This document shows positions 11,443-20,545 of a DNA stretch of 36,819 bases, piece by piece. How positions within the stretch are numbered: the stretch's first letter is position 1; each line of letters starts with the position of its first letter. Location of the stretch: contig CAXHKQ010000183.1 in NCBI GenBank assembly GCA_964017145.1, positions 1-36,819 on the forward strand, read 5' to 3'. The stretch is from Agrocybe praecox (taxonomy: Eukaryota > Basidiomycota > Agaricomycetes > Agaricales > Agrocybaceae). The notes below the pieces were generated by a model. That model worked only from the letters and a program-made list of their open reading frames with translations. It did no database searches and was not told the DNA's origin. Position numbers and translations under genes: made by a program.

Positions 11443-11821
11443 ACCTATCTTCCATCTGTTCTCTTCTCAAATTCCCCGACTTTAAAGGTATCGTCGTTGT
11501 GGAAGAAGCCTACTTTGATTTCGTCGACGATCCGTTAGCCCAAAGTGCTGCGTCACTCGTCAAGCGATATGCAAACCTATGCGTGATGCAAACATTGAGC
11601 AAAAGTTTTGGTGTGCCTGCGATTCGGTAAGCCACTTTATACTGGTGCAAGTTCTGGAGCTTATTTCTATCCCTAGTCTCGGAATTGCTCTCGCTCAATC
11701 ACCCCTTGTCCAAATTCTCACCGATACCAAGGCACCATACAACATTTCCACACCCCCAGCAGCGCTTGCGTTATCATCACTTTCCCCGGCCTCGCTTGCC
11801 ACAATGAAAGCCAAACACTAG
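11443..11821 (+). pseudogene. HIS5: Fragment of histidinol-phosphate aminotransferase (intron kept)
   Basis: The spliced reading GIVVVEEAYFDFVDDP, SLVKRYANLCVMQTLSKSFG and LGIALAQSPLVQILTDTKAP is characteristic of the fungal histidine-biosynthesis aminotransferase (histidinol-phosphate + 2-oxoglutarate). It includes the TLSKSFG motif with the lysine that binds pyridoxal phosphate. A 50-nt intron at 11627-11676 splices CG|T CTC in frame, so this is a DNA-level copy, not a retrocopy. Homology begins near 11443 (LSSICSLLKFPDFKG) after an upstream stop. It ends at a TAG (11819-11821), while the family continues for over 100 more residues. Both the N-terminal third and the C-terminal domain are missing, so the fragment cannot fold into the full enzyme. 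Confidence 0.87.
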
Positions 11822-12693
11822 ATGCAGGGTTACGTGTTTTTGCTCAAAATATGTGAAAATAAAGCAAAAACCACATAGACACGGTCTTACATAATTTGAC
11901 CAAAAATATGCACTAATTATAGTGTCGGAGTTTCAAAAATGTGACGCAATATTATGCAAAAAAGTCGCACAAATATTATGCAAATATTATTCAATTGACA
12001 GAAATTATTCAGTGAATACATCATTTTTGAAAATTTTGTTCGCCTAAAAAGTTAAAAAACACGTAAGACTTATGCATAAATAGTAATCTAAAAATATGCA
12101 AATATCACTTTGGACAGTATAATGGTAACCTATTTCTACCCAAAACACGTAACAAACAGGTGAAAAATATTCGGTCCTTTCATGCCGCATAATTTTGGAA
12201 GAAATATGCGATGAACATGCATTTATAATTTATATTGGCATCATGACATACTCTCTACATGGCTTTCATGATAGTGATTGCATATCTCCAGTCTGATTAT
12301 ATAGAAATCATGTATCAGAGAGTTGCATTTCCATTTGGGCACTAGCGTTCGATGAACACGTACATTTACAAACGTTCACGCATAAGTATTTATTTATGAT
12401 CGCTAAGCCTCGCCCTTTTCTATATATAGTTCGTCATGCTTATATTTTTATATGTCACGCGTATGTTTTCTAATGTCGCGACGCGTTCGTACTTGGATCG
12501 CACTATACCCATTTGACATATGTGCTTAATTACCGTGTATTCGAATATAAGATCTCACATGTGATTGACAAATTTCTGAGTACATAGCATTGTAGAATTT
12601 CTTTATTTAACTAACTACCTGGATGCTTATGAAAAAAAAATTAGCATAATTGCCTGGACACCACGTCAAACACTCACGAGCAGCCCAAAGTTC
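11822..12693. other. AT-rich tract with scattered ACGTGTTTT motifs
   Basis: No gene is seen. The motif GTTACGTGTTTT stands near 11828 and, inverted, near 12140-12151; ACGTAA/TTACGT and TATGCAAATAT words recur between them. This may be a decayed element of about 325 bp, but I found no matching target duplication. The right end is the 3' flank of the 95-residue gene. Confidence 0.35.
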
Positions 12694-13032
12694 TTATATG
12701 AACATCATCCATGTAGTCGTTCCTCCTGCTCCCTCAAAGATGGCGAAGAGCATTCGCGCGTTTCCGAATCGGTCGTACGCGACGACCACGACCTGCAATT
12801 CGTCGACTCCCAAGGCGATGGCATCGCTAAATTTTGAGTTAGTGCACTTGTAATCCAATCAGAAGTCAAATACTCACATTATATGAAAGGTATATGCAGC
12901 CAAATTGAATGCCCCACCCATCGCTGCCAGTCGAGCGTGGTACCTTCGCAAGGCGGGGGCCACCGTTTGAACCGCAATCGTCCTGATGAATGAGACGGCT
13001 TGGGTGTTGTAGCGCATCCGGATGGTAGTCAT
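12694..13032 (-). CDS. Small two-exon gene of unknown function (95 aa)
   Basis: Exon 1 (13032-12878) starts MTTIRMRYNTQAVSFIRTIA; exon 2 (12826-12694) contains GVDELQVVVVAYDRFGNARM and ends WMMFI followed by TAA. The 51-nt intron has the consensus donor GTGAGT, a branch-like CACTAAC and TTTAG, and joins AT|C in frame. Total length is exactly 96 codons. Each half alone is short, so single-frame ORF prediction misses it; the spliced reading is continuous with balanced amino-acid use. No signal peptide or membrane helix is obvious; the first exon is basic and could form an amphipathic helix. A TATA-like box lies about 110 bp upstream. I do not recognise the family. Confidence 0.55.
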
Positions 13033-13136
13033 AGTGAGGTTATGAGGGAATGAGCGTGTGATGCTGTATGGATGTGGTTGTGGGTGTGGGTGTGGTTGTG
13101 GGTGTACCAGGTGAGTGTTACATTTTGCAGAAATTT

Positions 13137-13148
13137 GCCTTATAAAAG
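13137..13148. promoter_or_regulatory. TATA-like box, palindromic
   Basis: The sequence CTTATAAAAGG is embedded in the near-palindrome GCCTTATAAAAGGC and could serve either strand. On the minus strand it precedes the start of the 95-residue gene by about 110 bp. The segment between them (13070-13110) consists of CCACACCC-type repeats on that strand and would form its 5' leader. On the plus strand it is followed by no convincing gene. Confidence 0.35.
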
Positions 13149-13369
13149 GCTCAACGTTTGGCCATTATCTTCAATACCAAACGTTCGGCGTGCCTTTCAA
13201 TATTCATTCAATATATTTTTGTTTACATATACAACCACGCACACCAACATGTTCTTTGCACTTACCACAACCACCAACAGCAACTACGAAGACCGACGAC
13301 CCTTGAGCAGAATCCCGCCACAGGTCGTGCGCCTCTGGCCACCGCTGCAGTAGCTGGGTTCGCAGACGT

Positions 13370-13950
13370 GGTCGAGCAAACGCGCAGGCAATGACCGCCG
13401 ACACCAACAAAGGCACCGACGCAGAGGGACGAGGAGGGACGACTGAGAGACGCAGATGATGATTGACGAGGGTGAGAATGAGAATGAGGACGACAGGACG
13501 ACAGGGACAGGACGAGAACGACGAGGGAACATGACCAGGGAGGACGAGGGCGACGACTGCCGATACCGACGAAGGCACCGATGCGGAGGAGCGAGGAGGG
13601 ACGACCGGGAGATGCAGATGTGGATTGACGGGGCAGGGAACGCCAAAGACAGCATTCGCTGCTGGCGTTGTCGTCGTCGTACTTCACTTCTCCTCGTTGT
13701 CGTTGTCTTCATGGTCGTCTGCTATCTGCTGCTCATGCCCCTCCTCGTCTGCCACTGCCCATCTTCCTGGTCATCTGCCGTCGTTTGCCATCGCTCGTCT
13801 CTCGTCGTCTCATCTGCTACTCCCCGTGCGCCCTTGCAGCCATACTGCTGCTCCTCGTCTTCGTCTGCTGCTGCCCCTCCTCCTAGTCATCTGCGTTCGC
13901 TGCTGCCGTTCCTCGTCGTCTGCCGTCGTTCGTCTCTCGTGGTTTTATGT
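13370..13950. repeat. Low-complexity tract built from TCGTC/GACGA words
   Basis: The strand switches from GACGAGG-rich (13370-13620) to CTCGTCGTC-rich (13670-13950), so the two halves are roughly inverted versions of each other. Longer quasi-repeats such as CTGCCGTCGTT..CTCGTCTCTCGTCGT recur several times. Open frames here encode only Ser/Arg/Cys-rich low-complexity strings and I take none of them as genes. Confidence 0.6.
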
Positions 13951-14871
13951 TAGGCTGACCACGGTTATTGTGTGGTCTCTATCGAGACATGGGATGAGGA
14001 CGCCGAAGTACGCCCTATATTACTCCCCTCTTTTTGTTCTCACATAAATTCTGACTCCAGTTTCGGAGCTCCCGCGAGCCCAATATCCGATCCCGCTATA
14101 TATTATGAGACTTTGACGCCCTCGGATGATAGACGCGCTTGTGAGTCCTTTCCCTCGCATCATTTGTTTTGTTTCTCCTTCTCACCGACTTTTAGGTATC
14201 GTTTTGAGCTTGATGCCACGAATTCTTTTGTATTGCATAGACGGCGATTATTGCTCTCGGACGCAACACAGGCGCGTTTGTGAGTTATTCCTCGCCTATT
14301 TTATCCTGTAATCTCGTTCTCACGAAACGGCGTTAGGTGTAGCTGTGCCCCTGCCGGTGCGTTGTGTTTTTCGTATGTCACTAAGAGTTCAGCGTCAGCT
14401 AACGTCAACAACAGGATAATTGTGCTGCCCTGCAAATACCTGTGTCCCTGCTCATTGTTCTTCATAAACCTCCAAATCGACGTTACTCAAAATAATAAAG
14501 ATCGTTGACGCGCGCTATAGAGTATTGGCTCCTGGGATGATTTTGCTGGCCTTCATCCAGTCAGCACAAATCCTGTATTTACCTGTCAATATCATCTTGC
14601 TATCATGTGTAGTCACTTACCCTCACCCTCTTCATAAGTCACTACCTTTGCTCTATTTGTCTACCACAGCTTCGATGTCCACAAAGGGGTTCTTTGTCTA
14701 CTACATTTGATCATTTCTCTATTTTTAATTCAAGCCTACATAGCTTGTCCGCTTTTACTTTAAGACGACCGATTGTCATTTCTTCTACTGAAATAGAGCA
14801 AACGCTATCGTACTATCAAAAATAAAAGAGATCTAAAAAAATATTCATCCTTGTACTTCAATCACGTCCCA
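13951..14871. other. No recognisable feature
   Basis: I see no protein family, convincing splice chain or repeat structure in this stretch. Its right end is the 3' flank of the minus-strand gene ending at 14872. Confidence 0.4.
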
Positions 14872-16993
14872 TTACCTTCGACGTTTGGCCCTAGCACCAG
14901 TAGTAGAAGTAGCATGGGCGTCTCCGTGTATCCGCATGTTGAGACCTTTAAAATATAGTTTGTCCAGTTGGGTTAAACCCAGTCTACGAAAATCTTGAGT
15001 ACCTGAAAATATGTTAGTAGCCCATAATCGTTCATAGATGCTCGAACTTACGGGTGTATTCCTTGTGTTTGGCTCGATGTTCCACTTTAAAGTAAGATAG
15101 GTCTTCATCATAGGCCATGGAATCGGTGCAAGTAAAATTGACCCCGTCCCGGAACAACGTCATGGCCGGTGGATATAGTTCAAGGACATTTATGAGCTGC
15201 CTGTTCAGGAGATCCACTGTACAGCGCGGCACCCCTGAGATACCCGCCTCTTCATAATTTCCCTTCCGCCGTGCCATTGCCACGGCTTGCTTTGCCAATA
15301 AATATGCACAAGGGTCCGGCAGTTCATTCTCTGTCCGCATATCCCGTACCAAGTATGTCGCATTAAACCAGAATAAAAGCTGCAAGCTTATTCCGCGGGC
15401 GAAACAAGCTGCTTCTCGCTCTTTTCGCGAGAGTGCGTTGAGGTCGTAGTCCATCATTCGTCGATATTCTTTGGCGGTCGGCTCCTGGTCAAGCCTCTGA
15501 TTCGGTGCTCTGTATGTTCGCGCATCCAACACGTTGCTGAAGAGTACAGCATTGCATAAGCTGAGTAAATCAAGCGCCCCCTCGAAGAGGTTCATCCTAG
15601 GTAAGTGTAATGTTTCCTGGTCTACGTAGCTACAATTAGCCGCAAGCCTTTTGAATAGTTTACAAAATTACCTGTTGTATCAATGGCCTTTTCGACCAAC
15701 CCCAAATAGTAAATACGAGCTATTTGTCGCAGCAACGATCGAGATGGCAGATGCGATGAGGTGATTACATCCCTACAGTCCAGGAAGGTATGGATTAAAG
15801 CTGAGTTCGTTTCCTTCATTGTAGCTGTAGAATAAAAATATTCCAAGTGCACGATGCCGGAGGACATCGAACACATCGTCATTCGTGCGTTTGCGCGGAC
15901 ATAACTATTTAAAAAAGTCACAGCGTCCTCCGATTTGAATTTCTGTGGTCGATAAAATTAGGATATCTATTCAGAGAGAAAACAAGACACTAACAGGTCT
16001 TGAAGGTGGCTGATTCATGCCATCGAGATCCTCCTCTTTGATTTTCTGTTTGGGCATTGAGTGATGTGTACTTGAAAGTACATATTACATCATCTCACAA
16101 ATTCATCGAGGTCAACTGGTTCCCAAAGTTCCTCCAGCAGCAAAGGAATGTCTGACGTGCCCTCTCCCAGGAATATTGGTTCGTCTTCGTTTGAGGCGTC
16201 TAGCAATTCTTCCTCTTCGACTATCGTGGCCGATACAATGCGTCGCCTTTTCCTGGTTCCCGTCGGCGTACCTCTAAACGGGTGTCGTCCAATCTGAGAG
16301 TCAATCTTCCTAATTCTTTCCCTTAACCATCGTGTTGGTCTTTCGGCTATTATTACCCTGGTGTTGACCCCGAGGCTGAGTTGTGCCTTCGATCTGTCCA
16401 TTTTTGCACGAAAGTCGGTCAGAAGAGATGGCCAGTCCGCTAAAGGGTCCAAAATCTATGATAAAGATGATATTTTAATGTGAATGCAAATGTTAAAAGA
16501 AAAGACTTACTGGAGAAAGAGTGGTATTGGATGGCTCCATAATTCCACGGCGAATGGGTCCAGTGCGCATTAGCGCAATTTCGTTGACGAATGCATAAAT
16601 ATCCATCACTTTGTACGCGCAAATTAATGCTGCGGCCTGAGTCGCTTCTTGGGCTGACCACTTCGTGGGTAATGTCAATCCGGATGTGTTGCTGGCTGGG
16701 CCGTACTGAGGCTAGTCCCAAAATTCCCTGCATGTTGCACAGCGCACGGGAAATACCTGTGAATCCAAAAAGTTTAAATTCGTATTTCCCCAGCTGCTCT
16801 ATCATGTCCTATAACAGTTTACTTGTGAGCACATATTGTAGGCATGATATTTGTACCGTACCTCCAGACCACTGAAATTAGGGTTTTCGCAGTTCCAGTG
16901 ACATATCCGTTCTAGACCGCCATCCTCATGAACCACGTTGGTGAGAAATGGGATCTTCTGCACAAATGAAGATTTCATTCGCGGGGAGGGCAT
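14872..16993 (-). CDS. Unknown eight-exon gene (582 aa), or two adjacent genes
   Basis: Exons on the minus strand: 16993-16862, 16808-16757, 16695-16511, 16455-16099, 16045-15995, 15942-15672, 15621-15052 and 15002-14872. Every intron is 46-62 nt with GT-AG and preserves the frame; the sum is exactly 583 codons. Readable blocks are FLTNVVHEDGGLERICHWNC, QEATQAAALICAYKVMDIYA, an Arg/Lys-rich stretch GTPTGTRKRRRIVSA that may be a nuclear signal, and an acidic run. A helical second half follows (IARIYYLGLVEKAID, NLFEGALDLLSLCNAV), and the tail is basic (GARAKRRR). If the intron at 16098-16046 is not used, the sequence reads as a 244-residue protein ending at 16090 and a separate 344-residue one starting at 16057. 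The 32-bp gap and the good donor GTGAGA favour one gene. A 5'-leader intron upstream (acceptor near 17003) is plausible. Family not recognised. Confidence 0.6.
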
Positions 16994-17548
16994 TGGTGCT
17001 GTCACTGAAATATTTTTCAATCAGTCATGCTCATGTCAAAAATGACTTGGTATACCTACTTATGAGGTTTACACTATTATAAAGATTACTAGTGTCTATT
17101 GTACGACTACGAAGTCCAATAATTAAGACAAACCAATTTAAAGAAAATATAACATAGTGGTAGGAAGAGGGAAACCAGATCCGGAGTTCGGGCCCACCTG
17201 ACCTCTGTAACTTTAGGGTGGGGTTATCAGCCTAATCCGGAAACATGATGTCAGCCTATGACATCATATAATATAATAATAACCCCTAGGGGTTATGCTG
17301 CCACGCACTTGCCAACTTCTTTCTTCTTTCTTGCGTTTGAGTATGTTCGTAGCATGATGAAAACCGTAGTGTACATCCTAGTTTATATAGAAGTAGTTTA
17401 ATGTTGGCATGTATGAAGTTATGTACAATTGCGTTACTAACGAGAAATACATGTAATTTACATTACAGTTCATTCAAGAAAGAGGAAAATATATTAAGGC
17501 TCTCCCGCCAGGCGTCTCGACGACCTTGCATATTACGCGATTGCAGAT
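16994..17548. other. Intergenic region with two short perfect palindromes
   Basis: ATGATGTCA-gccta-TGACATCAT (17245-17267) and ATAACCCCTAGGGGTTAT (17279-17296) lie 11 bp apart, about 250-300 bp upstream of the minus-strand gene starting at 16993. The first contains TGACATCA, which resembles a bZIP-factor site. They may be promoter elements; no gene is seen here. Confidence 0.3.
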
Positions 17549-17985
17549 TTACTCGGCGGCAAGATGTTCGTCCAGAAGTGCAACCCATTCTGCAGGCAGT
17601 GGGCCAGCCGGAGCCTCGCAGATAACTTCATTCATTCGAGGAGGAAGACCGGGACCTGTGTATGGAAGAGGAGCGTCAATTGGGTCTATGCTGTTCTCGC
17701 GCATAAGTTCCAAGAGTTCGGGATCCTCTGCTTCTTCCCAATCTACCCCATAACCCTCTAGATCTTGCAGAGCCTCCTCGTCTTCTTGAACTGGTTCGTT
17801 GGCTGGATGGATCCCTCGAGCACCGTCTGAAGAAATACATATCCTGCGGCAATATGGTTCGCGTTCCTTGTAGACGCATAGAATGGTTATTCCAGTATTC
17901 AGCTCATTCTCTGGCATCTTCGTTGATCTGGTCAAGAAACAGATGGTGAAGCAACCATATATGGTTAGGATCCGCAGGATTGATT
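17549..17985 (-). pseudogene. C-terminal remnant of a fungal integrase-core (DDE) protein
   Basis: From the right, the frames read ADPNHIWLLHHLFLDQINED followed at once by a TGA. In a second frame comes EYWNNHSMRLQGTRT, and in a third GIHPANEPVQEDEEALQDLE, GYGVDWEEAED and VICEAPAGPLPAEWVALLDE before TAA at 17549. This order (HLFLDQIN.D, W..H.MR, GVDWE, C-terminal C.P.P) fits the C-terminal part of the integrase-core proteins common in agaricomycetes. Two frame changes within about 100 bp make it a pseudogene. The homology stops near 17985, next to the inverted-repeat element starting near 18013; the catalytic N-terminal part is absent. The family assignment rests on memory of the motif order, so it is moderate. 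Confidence 0.58.
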
Positions 17986-18012
17986 AGTGGGCCGATTACT
18001 AAATTTAACTGG

Positions 18013-18494
18013 AGATTCCTTATTCGGAATGGTCCGAATTTCGATTGTGGTGAAGATTATGCATACAATTTGGCTTGAATTTGACGCAGAAATCAAAACA
18101 TTAGTCGGTCCGGTTCTTGATCCATTTTGGAGAAGCGCCCGTCACGTCAGAACAGAACCAGAACTGTTGTTTTAGAACCGGTTCGTACTGTAGAGCCGTT
18201 CAAATACTTTAAACAAAGAATTACATCATCTTCACCGTTAGTGATAATGTTTGAGTAAAATCTTAACCGACCGATATTTTGCCGATATTCTTTTGTTTCC
18301 ACTTTATGAATCTCCGACTTTGAAGCACATCGGCACACAAATCTGTGGAAGCTGAGCCGACTTTCAAATTGAATCCAGGCAAAATTCTCGACCTTCATAC
18401 AACGAAAATTCGACCCGGTCGCCCCAAATACAAGTCGAAGACTCGAACATTTCACCACAATTGAGATTCGGGCCGCTCCGAATGACAAATCTCT
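18013..18494. repeat. Inverted-repeat element (about 480 bp)
   Basis: The left arm at 18013-18054 (AGATT..TATTCGGAATGGTCC..TTGTGGTGAA) matches, on the opposite strand, the right arm at 18451-18494 (AGATT..CATTCGGAGCGGCCC..TTGTGGTGAA). I found no clear target duplication. The right part is also related to sequence at 19773-19870 (AAAGTCGGC.CAGCTTC.. and others), which makes it one copy of a dispersed family. No coding capacity. Confidence 0.55.
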
Positions 18495-19201
18495 GACTGT
18501 TTCGGTTCGTATAACAATGCCGATTTGCCGGACAATTTCTTTGGCAAGTTGCATCTAACTTGTGCCACGACTTGTTATCGTATTAGACCGCTCCTCCGGA
18601 CAACAGACCGCGTATTATCTCTCGCCTCCATGATCTGTCCTACGGATCCAAGATGTGCAAACGGGTGGACAACTACCCTGGGGTAACAGGCAGGATGGGA
18701 CACCGAGTCCAAATGGATTGAATGCACTGGGCGAGAAGTGTGTGTAAACATATTTAAACCCAACTATGTAATTTCAATTCTGCCTCGTGACATATTTTGG
18801 ACGGTTTGCTATAAAGGGCCGACTTAAGTCGACCAGGCCTTGCTGTACCTCGCTCCGGCTTTGAAATACGATATAAATTTCAGATAGAAACAAGATAGAA
18901 AAGTATTACCTTCTTAAATGTGATTTTTACGAAAAAGATAAGGCCTGGAAGTTGGGACCAAAAGGTTCTAGAAATTTTGAGTTGACTGATCACCAGGCCG
19001 GGCTCTTCAGTGACCGCTCGTCGCCAACCTTCGGTTGACTCCTTGCGGTCCAGTTTGATTGAGAACTTCAAAGTTCATCAGGCATTTATTAATTATTTAC
19101 CATTTTATTACCATTTTAAAACATTTAAACCATGTTTAAACGCCTTATCAAAGAAAGAAAAAAAGGAAATGCACATATATAAATGGTTGGAGCCCTAACT
19201 T
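18495..19201. other. No recognisable feature
   Basis: No gene or clear repeat structure seen between the inverted-repeat element and the coding-like fragment that follows. Confidence 0.35.
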
Positions 19202-19375
19202 GAATCTTTGCTACATAACAACGTGGAGAGGCCAGAAAATGATAAGAGACGAGCTCTTTTTGGGAGAGATATCGACAGCAAACTTTTCCAACAGCATCCA
19301 TGGGAGGGCCTTAGAAAAGAGATGATCAGGTTGAATGAATTGAACCGTATTCGGACGAAGAAGGCATTGTCGTGA
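19202..19375 (+). pseudogene. Coding-like exon remnant of unknown family
   Basis: An open frame of 57 codons ending in TGA reads ESLLHNNVERPENDKRRALF, then GRDIDSKLFQQHPWEGLRKE and MIRLNELNRIRTKKAL. The composition (charged, one Trp, no low complexity) looks like a real C-terminal exon. No in-frame ATG starts it and no good acceptor lies directly upstream, so I treat it as a fragment. I do not recognise the family. It is followed at once by a short direct duplication. Confidence 0.38.
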
Positions 19376-19500
19376 CATTGTTGTTTGGTAGAGAGGATGA
19401 CGCCAAACATTGGACCAAAACTCTTAATATCGACCCTCGCTGAACAGTCTGTTGTTGGTTAGGGAGCGTGATGCCAAATAATGGACCAAAACTTTGATAT
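19376..19500 (+). repeat. Direct duplication of about 60-75 bp
   Basis: The segments at about 19376-19430 and 19450-19500 share TTGTT(T)GGTTA, GATG(A)CGCCAAA.ATTGG / GATGCCAAATAATGG and ACCAAAACT..T..TAT in the same order. This is an old, imperfect tandem copy without coding content. Confidence 0.45.
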
Positions 19501-19767
19501 TATTACATAATTATGACAGGGGGGTACCTTCTGTTTCACAGCAAGGCAATTCGGAATGCACCGGATAATCACAATCGACAATCGGGCTTGTATTTAGTGG
19601 GAATTTGTGAACAAAGAAGAGAATTGGTCCGCCAAGATCAATAAGAAATAAGAATCGGGCTACTATGATTTGTAAGAAATAAAAATCGGCCTATTTCGAC
19701 TGATAAGAAAGTCAATTCGGCATGCTTCGGCACCAAACTTACTTACATATGCGTTTTCAAAGTCAGG

Positions 19768-19870
19768 GGTTTAGAGCGGCCCGAATCTCAATTCTGGAGA
19801 AATGTTCGGCTTGCATTTGATACAGCCAAGCCGATTTCAAAAGTCGGCCCAGCTTCTCCAAATTAGTGAA
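19768..19870 (+). repeat. Second copy of the dispersed 18-kb repeat family
   Basis: GAGCGGCCCGAATCTCAATT, ATGTTCGGCTTGCATTTG and AAAGTCGGCCCAGCTTCTCC follow each other here. They appear in the same order, on the other strand, in the right half of the element at 18013-18494. The opposite end of this copy is not evident. Confidence 0.5.
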
Positions 19871-19920
19871 CCGAAGTGATTATTGATTCGGCGAGGCACG
19901 TTTTGATGCGCAGAGTGGAA

Positions 19921-20250
19921 AAAATCGGTCCGCTAAGATTTTCATTAAGTAAGACTATCGTCACTTTGATTTCGAGTCAGCCTGAGAAAAGATGTTCATG
20001 AGGATTGGATCGCAAACAAAAGAAAATCTATCCGTTCTAAGATTTTCATTAATTATTTTGATTTCGAATTCAGAAAAGAATAGAATATCGATCAGATCGC
20101 AAACAAAAGAGAATCGGTTCGTTGGGATTTTCGCAACCGAGAATGGGCGTTCTGATTTCCAAGTTCAGAAAGAATCTGCATTATGCATGGGGATTTCAAG
20201 AACCTGACAGAAAGTCGGAAACAAAAGAAGAATCGGTTCGCTAGGATTGA
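19921..20250 (+). repeat. Diverged satellite: four units starting AATCGGTYCG
   Basis: Units start near 19921, 20023, 20110 and 20228, with lengths of about 102, 87 and 118 bp and a partial fourth. Each starts AAAATCGGTCCGCTAAGATT or a variant, and three unit ends carry CG(C)AAACAAAAG. Related AATCGG words continue to the left down to about 19620. The repeats end about 180 bp before a CACTACAAG motif and 300 bp before the SMC3 fragment. Confidence 0.6.
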
Positions 20251-20545
20251 CGTTGGCTTATAGACAGGAAAATTAGAACAGCATCGAAAACGAGACCAAA
20301 CGGACTCGTACATTCTCAAATAGCGACGTAACAGGTGCAATGGATTGACAATGGATATAGCTGATCTGCTTGAAACTTAAGTAACAAGCAACGCAGCCAT
20401 TTACGATTGAAATGCATGTACAACAAAATAAAACACTACAAGTACGGCGTCTCACAGCCTAATTCCCGTGAAAAATGATCCGATTGACCAGAGAAGACTG
20501 AGGGCGTAGTCAGCAATGTAGCGACTATTTTGCGGTATTGAAAAG

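Noticed and set aside
11828..12151. Possible MITE with GTTACGTGTTTT ends
   Set aside because: Inverted ends match over about 12 bp but no target duplication is seen; kept only as a note in the AT-rich tract.
13204..13953. Several overlapping open frames of 120-165 codons on both strands
   Set aside because: They arise from TCGTC/GACGA low-complexity DNA, which lacks stop codons; the products are only Ser/Arg/Cys repeats.
17160..17210. GAGTTCGGGCCC-like B-box, considered as a tRNA gene
   Set aside because: No A box or acceptor stem could be folded around it.
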